Below, one piece after another: positions 25,426 to 32,090 of a stretch of DNA of 32,090 nt. Below the pieces are notes generated by a model. The model was not told the DNA's origin. It was given only the letters and a program-made list of their open reading frames with translations, and searched no databases. A program made the translations under genes and the position numbers. Every line of letters begins with the position of its first letter. The first letter of the stretch is position 1. The DNA comes from Anaerosalibacter bizertensis (lineage in GTDB: Bacteria > Bacillota > Clostridia > Tissierellales > Sporanaerobacteraceae): positions 1-32,090 of the forward strand of contig NZ_VULR01000022.1 in NCBI RefSeq assembly GCF_009696605.1, in the 5' to 3' direction.

Positions 25426-26247
25426 ATGGACTTTAATAGAGTAAATCAGCTCATAGAAAAAACAGAAAAAACTATTGATGAGGCAGTGAAATTTAATAAA
25501 AATGAAGAATTATTTGTAGGGGTTGACTTAGGAACAGCTTATATAGTCTTAGTAGTATTGAATAAAGAAAAACAGCCTATAGCATGTGAAATGAAGTTTG
25601 CTCAAGTTTTAAGAGATGGACTTGTTGTAGACTATATAGGAGCATTAAATATAGTTAGAGAGCTTAAAGAAAAGCTTGAAGAAAGATTAGAGGTTGAACT
25701 TTATAAGGCTGCTATAGCAGTACCTCCAGGAACTTCAAAAGGAGATGCTAAAACCCACAAATATGTAGTTGAAGGGGCAGGTATGGAAGTTATAAAAGTC
25801 TTAGATGAACCAACAGCTGCTAATGCAGTTCTTCAAATAGAGGATGGGGTTATTGTAGATATTGGAGGAGGAACTACAGGAATATCTATATTAAAGGATG
25901 GCAAAGTAGTGTATACAGCAGATGAAGCTACAGGAGGAACCCATTTGTCCCTTGTAATAGCAGGAAATTATAAAGTTAAATTTGAAGAAGCTGAAAAAAT
26001 GAAGATGGACAAGAATAAGCAAAGAGAATTACTTCCTATAATTAGGCCTGTAATTCAAAAGGTTTCTACAATAATTAAAGAAAATATAAAGGACTATGAA
26101 ATAGATGATATATATCTGGTTGGAGGAACTTGTTGTTTTGAAGGTATAGAAGAAATTATTGAAAAAGAAATAAAAATTAGGACTAGAAAGCCTTCCAATC
26201 CTTTTTTAGTTACACCACTTGGAATAGCAATGAATTGTTGTTCGTAA
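25426..26247 (+). CDS. eutJ: EutJ, Hsp70-like chaperone
   Basis: 273 residues with the actin-type ATPase core only: phosphate-1 FVGVDLGTAYIVLV near residue 26, phosphate-2 VDIGGGTTGISIL near 143, DEPTAANA, and the adenosine motif VYLVGGTCC near 225; the Hsp70 peptide-binding domain is absent. EutJ is assumed to help assembly of lyase or shell. GGGAGAGAAG precedes ATG. Confidence 0.92.
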   Translation: MDFNRVNQLIEKTEKTIDEAVKFNKNEELFVGVDLGTAYIVLVVLNKEKQPIACEMKFAQVLRDGLVVDYIGALNIVRELKEKLEERLEVELYKAAIAVPPGTSKGDAKTHKYVVEGAGMEVIKVLDEPTAANAVLQIEDGVIVDIGGGTTGISILKDGKVVYTADEATGGTHLSLVIAGNYKVKFEEAEKMKMDKNKQRELLPIIRPVIQKVSTIIKENIKDYEIDDIYLVGGTCCFEGIEEIIEKEIKIRTRKPSNPFLVTPLGIAMNCCS

Positions 26248-26259
26248 GGAGGCTAGTTT

Positions 26260-26913
26260 ATGGAAAAGGACAGCTTAGTACAGAAAATAGTTAGTGAAGT
26301 ATTGAAGAAGATAGAAGAAGATAAGGAAATTAAGGAAAGAAGAATTTTATTTTTAGAAGAAGAATCAGAAGAGATTAAATTAAAATATAGTTTATTTATA
26401 TCTGATTGGGATGAAATTGATTTTATAGATGAGAATATAGCTCAGATAAAAAATTATGATCTAGTTATATGTCCTAAGCTATCTATTATAGATCTGGTTG
26501 ATATAGCTAACGGAAGACCTAGCAGCAAAGTTTCGTCAATTATAATAGAAGCTATACTTTATGGAGTGAAAGTTACATGTATTGAAGAAGGGATAGACTA
26601 TAGAAAATTTAAAAGCTTATCCAATGAAAATTTTTATTTAATGATGACTGAGTACGAGCAAAAACTTTTAAGTTTTGGAATAGAGATAGTTAAATGTAGT
26701 CAAATTAAAGAGAGTTTAAACGATATTTACGAAGAAAATAAGTTTGCATGTGAAGAACATGGCTATTTAGATAAGAAAGTAGTTACTCAATCAGATATAG
26801 AAAGACTTTATCATAATGGATATAGAAAAATATGTATAAAAAAGGATAGTTTAATCACTCCACTTGCAAAAGATTATATAAATATGAATCATCTAGAATT
26901 AAAAAAAGTTTAG
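26260..26913 (+). CDS. Ethanolamine-operon protein of unknown function with EutQ-N-like end
   Basis: 217 residues. The N-terminus (DSLVQKIVSEVLKKIEED) is an amphipathic helix resembling encapsulation peptides. The centre has alternating alpha/beta sequence like flavodoxin-type or flavoprotein folds (NYDLVICPKLSIIDLVDIANG) without a recognised active site. The last ~45 residues (VVTQSDIERLYHNGYRK then LITPLAKDYINMNHLEL) match the EutQ/EutT N-terminal module. It looks like the unnamed conserved gene found in Firmicute eut operons (TIGR02536-type, from memory). AAGGAGG precedes ATG. Confidence 0.65.
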   Translation: MEKDSLVQKIVSEVLKKIEEDKEIKERRILFLEEESEEIKLKYSLFISDWDEIDFIDENIAQIKNYDLVICPKLSIIDLVDIANGRPSSKVSSIIIEAILYGVKVTCIEEGIDYRKFKSLSNENFYLMMTEYEQKLLSFGIEIVKCSQIKESLNDIYEENKFACEEHGYLDKKVVTQSDIERLYHNGYRKICIKKDSLITPLAKDYINMNHLELKKV

Positions 26914-26936
26914 CTATATGTGAAAGGGAGATATTT

Positions 26937-27215
26937 ATGATCATTGGGAAAGTAATAGGCAATATATGGGCCACAAGAAAAGAAGAATCTTTGAATGGTT
27001 TTAAGTTTCTTGTAGTAAAGCCTATCGATTATTCTAGTGGAAAAGAAGGAAGCACAATTGTTGCTGTAGATAGTGTAGGTGCAGGGATAGGAGAAACAGT
27101 TTTAGTAGTAAAAGGTAGTTCTGCCAGAAAAGCTATAGGAAATGCAGAAACACCTATAGATGCAACGATTATAGGGATAATTGATGAGGTAGAACTAGAT
27201 ATAGAGGGTGATTAA
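26937..27215 (+). CDS. eutN: EutN, pentameric BMC vertex protein
   Basis: 92 residues, the CcmL/EutN (BMV) family, with IGKVIGNIWATRKEESLNGF at the N-terminus, IVAVDSVGAGIGETVLVVKGSSARKA in the middle and DATIIGIID near the end. Pentamers cap the vertices of the shell. GGGAGAT precedes ATG; the next gene starts immediately after the stop (TAAATG). Confidence 0.93.
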   Translation: MIIGKVIGNIWATRKEESLNGFKFLVVKPIDYSSGKEGSTIVAVDSVGAGIGETVLVVKGSSARKAIGNAETPIDATIIGIIDEVELDIEGD

Positions 27216-27497
27216 ATGAGTAAAATTTTAATAACTAAAAAAAATTTAGATAAATTTGTAAAAGAAGACGCAAAGAGTTTTTTAGTGGACAATACAATTA
27301 TTTTATCTCCTGGAGTCAAAGATATTTTAGAGGAAAGGGGAGTTAAACTCATATACAAAAATAATATAGATAAAACTGTAGAAAAAGGAGATCTTTTTAA
27401 AAGAGTGTCTAGTATATTGAAAGAAGATTTTAATTTAGAAGATGATGAGAAAATAAACAAGATAGCTATAAAAGTATTAGAAAAGATTAAAAATTGA
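27216..27497 (+). CDS. Stand-alone EutQ/EutT N-terminal-like module
   Basis: 93 residues. The first ~50 (ILITKKNLDKF to IILSPGVKDILEERGVKL) align with the first part of EutQ and EutT; the EutQ cupin is absent. The C-terminal ~35 residues are predicted helical and amphipathic (LFKRVSSILKEDF, then INKIAIKVLEKIKN), like an encapsulation tail. It might be an adaptor tying components to the shell, or a leftover of a reduced eutQ. It begins one base after eutN with GAGGGTGA as ribosome binding site, so it is likely translated. Confidence 0.6.
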   Translation: MSKILITKKNLDKFVKEDAKSFLVDNTIILSPGVKDILEERGVKLIYKNNIDKTVEKGDLFKRVSSILKEDFNLEDDEKINKIAIKVLEKIKN

Positions 27498-27510
27498 GGA
27501 GGAATGAAAA

Positions 27511-27789
27511 ATGGCAGGTATGAATGCATTAGGAATGATAGAAACAAAAGGTCTTGTAGGTTCAATAGAAGCAGCAGATGCTATGGTTAAGGCGGCAAAT
27601 GTTGAATTGGTAGGTAAAGAACATGTAGGCGGAGGATTAGTAACAGTTATGGTAAGAGGAGACGTAGGTGCAGTTAAAGCAGCTACAGATGCAGGAGCAG
27701 CTGCAGCAGAAAGGGTAGGAGAGCTTGTATCTGTTCATGTAATACCAAGACCACATAATGAAGTAGAAACTATACTTCCTAATAAGTAA
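27511..27789 (+). CDS. eutM: EutM, major BMC shell protein (copy 2)
   Basis: 92 residues, one BMC domain, differing from copy 1 by S2A/S3G at the start, one internal Val to Glu change (NVELVG) and a short different C-terminus (ILPNK rather than ILPKVQE). It will assemble into the same kind of hexamer and possibly mixed hexamers. GAGGAGGAAT precedes ATG. Confidence 0.94.
   Translation: MAGMNALGMIETKGLVGSIEAADAMVKAANVELVGKEHVGGGLVTVMVRGDVGAVKAATDAGAAAAERVGELVSVHVIPRPHNEVETILPNK
27520..27782 (+). repeat. 263-bp direct repeat, copy 2 (within eutM)
   Basis: Second copy of the repeat at 23660-23922, same orientation, start-to-start distance 3860 bases. Confidence 0.9.
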
Positions 27790-27816
27790 AAAATAAATAT
27801 AAGGTAGGTGGATAGT

Positions 27817-28911
27817 ATGGGAATTAATGATATTATTGTGTATATAATGACTATATTTTTAGTTATTGGAGCTATTGATAGGATTTTGGGAAATAAATAT
27901 GGCTATGGGGAGCAGTTTGAAGAAGGTATTATAGCTATGGGTTCTTTGGCTTTAGCTATGGTAGGTATAGTCTCATTGGCACCTGTATTAGCTACGATTT
28001 TAAAACCTATAGTTGTGCCGATATACACAGCTCTTGGTGCCGATCCTTCTATGTTTGCAACTACACTACTTGCACTTGATATGGGAGGGTATCCCTTAGC
28101 AATTGAACTTGCACAGAGTCAACAAGCAGGACTTTTTTCAGGGATTATACTTGGTGCGATGATGGGACCAACAATAGTATTTACAATTCCAGTAGCTCTT
28201 GGAATTATTGAGAAAGAAGACCATAAATTTTTAGCTACAGGAATACTTGCAGGTATGATTACTATACCTATAGGTTGTCTTGTAGGTGGATTGGTAGCAG
28301 GATTTGAATTATCTATGATATTGAAAAACTTAGTTCCAATAGTTATAGTGGCGTTATTGTTAGCATTAGGTTTATGGAAGAAGCCTGAGGGTATGATTAA
28401 AGGTTTTATTGTTTTTGGCAAAGGGGTAGTTGTAGTTATAACTATAGGACTTGCTGCAATTGCAATAGAAACTCTTACAGGAATAGTAATAATCCCAGGA
28501 ATGGCACCGATTTCAGAAGGGATTGCTATAGTAGGAGATATAGCAATAATGCTTGCAGGAGCATTTCCAATGGTATATTTTATAACAAAAGTATTTAAAA
28601 AGCCATTATTAAAGCTTGGGAAATTATTAGGTATGGGGGATGTTGCAGCAGCAGGGCTAGTAGCTTCATTGGCTAACAATATACCTATGTTTGGTATGAT
28701 GAAGGATATGGATGATAGAGGCAAAATAATTAATGTTGCTTTTGCTGTAAGTGCTTCCTTTGTCTTTGGAGATCATTTAGGATTTGTAGCCGGAGTAGAA
28801 AAGGATATGATTTTTCCTATGATTGTAGGGAAACTTGTTGGCGGTATAACAGCTATAATATTAGCCATGTTTATAGCTAACAAAACTTTAAATAAGCAGG
28901 AAAGTAATTAA
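27817..28911 (+). CDS. eutH: EutH, ethanolamine permease
   Basis: About 364 residues with ten or so membrane segments. EutH-specific regions include LLALDMGGYPLAIELA near residue 85, GAMMGPTIVFTIPVALG near 110, ASLANNIPMFGMMKDMDDRG near 286 and FVFGDHLGFVAG near 315. It imports ethanolamine across the cytoplasmic membrane. AAGGTAGGTGG fits ATG 27817; GTG 27808 is inside that site. Confidence 0.94.
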   Translation: MGINDIIVYIMTIFLVIGAIDRILGNKYGYGEQFEEGIIAMGSLALAMVGIVSLAPVLATILKPIVVPIYTALGADPSMFATTLLALDMGGYPLAIELAQSQQAGLFSGIILGAMMGPTIVFTIPVALGIIEKEDHKFLATGILAGMITIPIGCLVGGLVAGFELSMILKNLVPIVIVALLLALGLWKKPEGMIKGFIVFGKGVVVVITIGLAAIAIETLTGIVIIPGMAPISEGIAIVGDIAIMLAGAFPMVYFITKVFKKPLLKLGKLLGMGDVAAAGLVASLANNIPMFGMMKDMDDRGKIINVAFAVSASFVFGDHLGFVAGVEKDMIFPMIVGKLVGGITAIILAMFIANKTLNKQESN

Positions 28912-28951
28912 TGATTTCCAAATTTGTAGCTAATGTTTGGAGGTATTCAAT

Positions 28952-30106
28952 ATGAAGAAATTTAAATTAAACACTGAAATATACTATGAAATTAACTCAA
29001 TAGAAAAACTTAAAGATATTAAAAGGAAAAGGGCCTATATTGTAACAGATGAGCTAATGGTAGAGCTTGGAAACATAGCAAAGATAACCTATATATTAGA
29101 TGATAATAATATAGATTGGTGCCTTTTTGATAAAGTTGTTCCAGATCCTACTGTTGATGTAATAAAAAAAGGATTACACGAAATGATTGATTTTAAGCCA
29201 GATACCATAATAGCTATAGGTGGAGGTTCTTCTATTGATACGGCAAAAGGTATTCTATATTTCTATATGAAGATATTGGAAAAATTAATAGATAAAAACA
29301 GTATAAAAAAACCACTATTTATAGCAATACCTACAACTAGTGGCACTGGATCTGAAGTTACTTCTTATTCAGTAATAACAGATGGAGAAAACAATGTTAA
29401 AATTCCGATTATTAGCGATGATATGGTACCAGATATTGCAATAATTGATTGTAACTTTACAAAGACAGTTCCTCCATCAGTTACAGCAGACACAGGTCTT
29501 GATGTGTTAACCCATGCTATAGAAGCCTATGTAGCTAGAGGGGCTTCTGGTTATACAGATATATATGCAGAAAAAGCCATAAAACACGTATTTAGTTATT
29601 TGCTTAAAGCATATAGTGATGGTAATAATATAGAATCTAGAGAAAAGATGCATGATGCTTCTTGTATGGCAGGTATAGCTTTTACAAATGCAGGACTTGG
29701 AATAAATCATAGTCTTGCCCATGCCCTTGGAGCTAAATTTCATATACCTCATGGAAAAGCTAATGCAATACTGCTTCCATATATTATAGAATATAACTCA
29801 GGTATAAGTGAAGATAGAGAATTAGGGATTGCTAAAAGATATTGTGAAATATCAAAGATTTTAGGTTTTCCTAGTTCTACTACAAATGAAGGAGTATTAA
29901 GTTTAATTGAAGGTATAAAGATATTAAAAGAAAAAATGGATGTACCCAATACATTAAGTGAAATGGGCATAAAGGAAGATGATTTTAGACAAGCTATTGA
30001 TGAAATAGTAGAAAAAGCTATGAATGATGCTTGTACATCATCCAATCCAAGGGATGTAAAAGAAGAAGATTTGAAGGTAATATTAAATAAAGCTTATGGA
30101 AACTAG
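28952..30106 (+). CDS. eutG: EutG, iron-containing alcohol dehydrogenase
   Basis: About 384 residues. The NAD-binding motif is IGGGSSIDTAKG near residue 92, and iron ligands are in TGLDVLTHAIEAY (Asp and His) and INHSLAHALGAKFHIPHG (two His). Reduces surplus acetaldehyde to ethanol, regenerating NAD+ for EutE. Also resembles 1-propanol dehydrogenase PduQ, but the operon decides. GGAGG at 28939-28943 serves ATG 28952. Last gene of the operon, followed by a strong terminator. Confidence 0.9.
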   Translation: MKKFKLNTEIYYEINSIEKLKDIKRKRAYIVTDELMVELGNIAKITYILDDNNIDWCLFDKVVPDPTVDVIKKGLHEMIDFKPDTIIAIGGGSSIDTAKGILYFYMKILEKLIDKNSIKKPLFIAIPTTSGTGSEVTSYSVITDGENNVKIPIISDDMVPDIAIIDCNFTKTVPPSVTADTGLDVLTHAIEAYVARGASGYTDIYAEKAIKHVFSYLLKAYSDGNNIESREKMHDASCMAGIAFTNAGLGINHSLAHALGAKFHIPHGKANAILLPYIIEYNSGISEDRELGIAKRYCEISKILGFPSSTTNEGVLSLIEGIKILKEKMDVPNTLSEMGIKEDDFRQAIDEIVEKAMNDACTSSNPRDVKEEDLKVILNKAYGN

Positions 30107-30148
30107 AAAAAGGGCTGTCTCAAAATAAAGTTTTAAGACAGCCCTTTT
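30107..30148. terminator. Terminator of the eut operon (bidirectional)
   Basis: AAAAAGGGCTGTCT pairs with AGACAGCCCTTTTT around a 15-base loop, with T-rich and A-rich flanks on both strands. It ends the eut operon and the convergent transporter gene. Confidence 0.9.
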
Positions 30149-30155
30149 TAATATA

Positions 30156-31502
30156 TTAGAATTTTATAATTCCAGTGGAATAAAGCAATATAATAAATAT
30201 AGCTAAAGGTGCAATATACTTTATTAGGAAATTATATATACTATAGCTTTTAGAAGCATTTACTGTTTCACCGCATATTTCATTAAAAGCATTTTTTGTA
30301 CCCCAAATCCATGATATAAAGATGCAAGTAAGAATTCCTCCAATTGGTAAAAAGATATAAGATGCAATAAAATCTAAAAGCTCAAAAATAGATAGACCAA
30401 AAATTTTTACTCCACTCCAAGAACTAAAAGATAGAGAACTTGGCATAGATAATAAGAATAGAGCAAATGAAATAATTAATATAGCTTTTTTTCTTCCTAA
30501 ATCAAATTCTTCAGTTAAAGCTGATACAGAAACTTCCAACAGAGAAATAGTAGAAGTAATAGCAGCAATACCTACTAATAGGAAAAATAAGGTCTCGAAA
30601 ATTCCTCCAAAAGGCATTGATTGAAATACTGCCGGTAAAGTAATAAAGATAAGGGCTGGTCCAGCTGCTGGTTCAAACCCATATGCAAAAACTGCTGGAA
30701 ATATTACAATACCTGCCATTATTGCTATTACAGTATCTGCAAGTATTACTTGGAAAGATAGAGATTTTAATTCTTCGCCTTTATCTATATAACTTCCATA
30801 AGTAATTATTATTCCCATACCTAAACTTAGAGAATAGAAAGCATGTCCCAATGCTTCCAATATTGCTTGGGTTGTAAGCTTAGAAAAATCAGGTTTAAAA
30901 AGAAAATCCAATCCATCTTTTGCTCCTTCTAATGTTACAGATCTAAACATTAAAGCTATTAGAGTAAATAGTAGTATAGGCATTAATATTTTACTGTATT
31001 TTTCTATCCCTTTTTGAACTCCAGAAATTACTATATAAGATGTTACAACTATAACTATAAAATTCCAAAACAATACATTAAAAGTACTACTAGAAATAGT
31101 CTCAAAATGCGCGCTTAAATTTTCTGGTGCTATATGGAGTAATTGGCCAGTTAAAGAACTAATAAAATAAGAGAAAACCCATCCAGCTATCATAAGATAG
31201 AAAGATAATATTATAAATGAAGTTAATACAGCTAATATTCCTGTATAATGCCATTTTCCTTTTGGATTGAGTTTTTTAAAAGCGCCTATTGGATTTGAAT
31301 TAGTTTTTCTTCCAAGTGCAAGTTCTGACATCATCATTACTACGCCTATTAAGGCTATACATATAATATATACAAGTATAAATGCAGCTCCACCGTTTTG
31401 ACCAGTGATATAAGGAAACCTCCATATGTTTCCTAAGCCAATGGCAGAGCCAGCAGCTGCAGCAAGTACTCCTAACTTTGAATTAAATGTTTCTCTTTTC
31501 AT
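30156..31502 (-). CDS. Sodium:neurotransmitter-symporter family amino-acid transporter
   Basis: 448 residues with about 11 membrane segments. The first segment has the LeuT-type sodium/substrate motif in AGSAIGLGNIWRFPY near residue 18, followed by GGAAFILVY and the ELALGR loop. These proteins bring amino acids into the cell with Na+. AAAGGAGA (31510-31517 on the plus strand) precedes ATG 31502. A T-box leader upstream places it under control of an uncharged tRNA, probably tRNA-Ile, so a branched-chain substrate is plausible, but this is an inference. Confidence 0.88.
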   Translation of the reverse strand: MKRETFNSKLGVLAAAAGSAIGLGNIWRFPYITGQNGGAAFILVYIICIALIGVVMMMSELALGRKTNSNPIGAFKKLNPKGKWHYTGILAVLTSFIILSFYLMIAGWVFSYFISSLTGQLLHIAPENLSAHFETISSSTFNVLFWNFIVIVVTSYIVISGVQKGIEKYSKILMPILLFTLIALMFRSVTLEGAKDGLDFLFKPDFSKLTTQAILEALGHAFYSLSLGMGIIITYGSYIDKGEELKSLSFQVILADTVIAIMAGIVIFPAVFAYGFEPAAGPALIFITLPAVFQSMPFGGIFETLFFLLVGIAAITSTISLLEVSVSALTEEFDLGRKKAILIISFALFLLSMPSSLSFSSWSGVKIFGLSIFELLDFIASYIFLPIGGILTCIFISWIWGTKNAFNEICGETVNASKSYSIYNFLIKYIAPLAIFIILLYSTGIIKF

Positions 31503-31590
31503 TTATACATCTCCTTTCAGATTCTTCAAAATATTCCGATTAGTATATATATTATGGTTTTATTTTATTATATTTTTAAATAATAAAATA

Positions 31591-31642
31591 AAAAACCTTC
31601 GTCCCTATGAATATTCACATATTCATAGGGACGAAGGTTTTT
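31591..31642 (-). terminator. T-box-controlled intrinsic terminator
   Basis: A perfect 22-bp stem (AACCTTCGTCCCTATGAAT core, eight-base loop) followed by T-run on the minus strand. It competes with the antiterminator that uses the T-box sequence just upstream. Confidence 0.9.
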
Positions 31643-31902
31643 TCGTGGTACCACCCTATTTTACAGATATAAATCTGCCTATTTTCAAGTCGAAGTAAAT
31701 ATTTTTACTTGAACTCTAGCTATATATCGGTAGCAACCGTCCTCATCTACTAAAACCTTTAGTTTTTCAAATCGGAAGCTCAGGAGTGATATATTATATA
31801 CATATCCAACACTGATTTTCACCAAACATCAGCTCTCTGAAGTTAGAAAACTGCATATATGTCTCCTTCAAAGCTTTATCAAATTAACTTTATAAATATT
31901 TA
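31591..31902 (-). promoter_or_regulatory. T-box riboswitch controlling the transporter
   Basis: Reading the minus strand, Stem I has the distal AGAGAG and GGTGAAAATCAG landmarks near 31820-31840, then a specifier region before ACTCCTGAG. By the usual register the codon is ATC (31790-31788), isoleucine; a shift to TAT or TCA cannot be excluded. The T-box sequence AGGGTGGTACCACG lies at 31657-31644 and forms the antiterminator; a perfect 22-bp terminator (31591-31642) follows. Uncharged tRNA would stop terminator formation and switch the transporter on. Confidence 0.88.
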
Positions 31903-31908
31903 ATATAC

Positions 31909-31937
31909 ATTATAACCCCAGGTTTATATTTTGTCAA
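31909..31937 (-). promoter_or_regulatory. Consensus sigma-A promoter for the T-box transcript
   Basis: On the minus strand TTGACA (31937-31932) and TATAAT (31914-31909) are both perfect and spaced 17 bases, placing the transcript start near 31902. Confidence 0.85.
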
Positions 31938-31972
31938 GAAAATATTTTAAATTTTTTAACCTTAGTGATTTA

Positions 31973-32019
31973 TTTATGATAATGTCTCAATATATCGTTT
32001 ATGATTATGTCCTAATATC
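31973..32019 (+). repeat. Tandem 25-base-period repeats at a probable transposon end
   Basis: TTTATGATAATGTCTCAATAT (from 31973) is repeated with three changes as TTTATGATTATGTCCTAATAT from 31998. Such multiple ATGTCC-type repeats just upstream of a transposase are typical transposase-binding sites at an element end. Confidence 0.45.
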
Positions 32020-32059
32020 ATAAAAAAATGTATAATATACTCCATAACTATAAAATGGG

Positions 32060-32090
32060 GTGATAAAAATAAGAAAGGTAGATTTAAATA
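32060..32090 (+). mobile_element. Start of an ISNCY-like transposase (partial, possible)
   Basis: GTG at 32060 followed by IKIRKVDLN runs off the window. The RKVDLN opening resembles the N-terminus of helix-turn-helix/integrase transposases of the ISNCY type common in Clostridia. The start codon is uncertain: GTG lies inside GGGGTG, and the true start could be downstream beyond the window. A -10-like TATAAT is present at 32031-32036. Confidence 0.4.

Noticed and set aside
28119-28724. 200-codon open frame antisense to eutH
   Set aside because: Composition rich in Ile, Pro and Asn mirrors the hydrophobic EutH coding strand; no start signals, so a shadow frame.
31426-31698. Plus-strand open frame across the T-box region
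   Set aside because: It runs antisense through the transporter start, promoter-proximal leader and terminator; explained by the T-box on the other strand.
1-32090. CRISPR array, tRNA or rRNA genes
   Set aside because: No regularly spaced repeats and no tRNA or rRNA signatures were seen in reading both strands.

Overview
The window is AT-rich DNA with strong GGAGG-type ribosome binding sites, U-tract terminators, a T-box leader and a Firmicutes-type EutV/EutW antitermination system. This points to an anaerobic low-GC Firmicute (Clostridia or Tissierellia-like); the species cannot be named from sequence alone. Both edges lie in insertion sequences: the first 47 bases are the start of an IS3-type OrfA on the minus strand, and the last ~120 bases look like the left end and first codons of another transposon. 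The window may therefore be a whole contig broken at repeats.

Region 1 (about 0.1-8.8 kb) is accessory and partly decayed. Intact genes are an EamA/DMT permease, a WYL-type regulator, a small membrane protein, a YjjG-like HAD nucleotidase, a zinc-dependent phospholipase C-like protein (minus strand) and an Old Yellow Enzyme flavin oxidoreductase. Decayed genes are a PLP decarboxylase (5' truncated, one frameshift), an IS481-like transposase with lost catalytic residues, and an internally deleted FAD oxidoreductase.

Region 2 (about 8.9-14.1 kb) is a redox cassette: a phytoene-desaturase-like flavoprotein translationally coupled to a ferredoxin-NAD(P)H reductase carrying a 2Fe-2S domain, then a second, differently deleted paralogue of the FAD oxidoreductase. 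A nucleoside 2-deoxyribosyltransferase-like gene and a nitroreductase follow, diverging from each other.

Region 3 (14.1-30.1 kb) is an almost complete ethanolamine-utilisation microcompartment operon, in the order eutS-P-V-W-A-B-C-L-K(like)-E-M-T-D-J-(unknown)-N-(EutQ-N-like)-M-H-G. EutH imports ethanolamine, EutBC splits it to acetaldehyde and ammonia, EutA and EutT maintain the adenosylcobalamin cofactor, EutE and EutD convert acetaldehyde to acetyl-CoA and acetyl phosphate, EutG reduces it to ethanol, and EutS/L/M/N/K build the shell. EutW (kinase) and EutV (ANTAR antiterminator) control it: two double-hairpin ANTAR sites, each overlapping an intrinsic terminator, precede eutS and eutA. 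The most notable features are a BMC shell gene whose A9 run could fuse it to a Rho-N/SAP-like tail in the -1 frame, two nearly identical eutM copies, and a EutQ/EutT N-terminal-type module found in three different proteins of the operon.

Region 4 (30.1-32.1 kb) holds a convergent sodium:neurotransmitter-symporter family gene under a T-box leader with a probable isoleucine specifier, then the transposon end.
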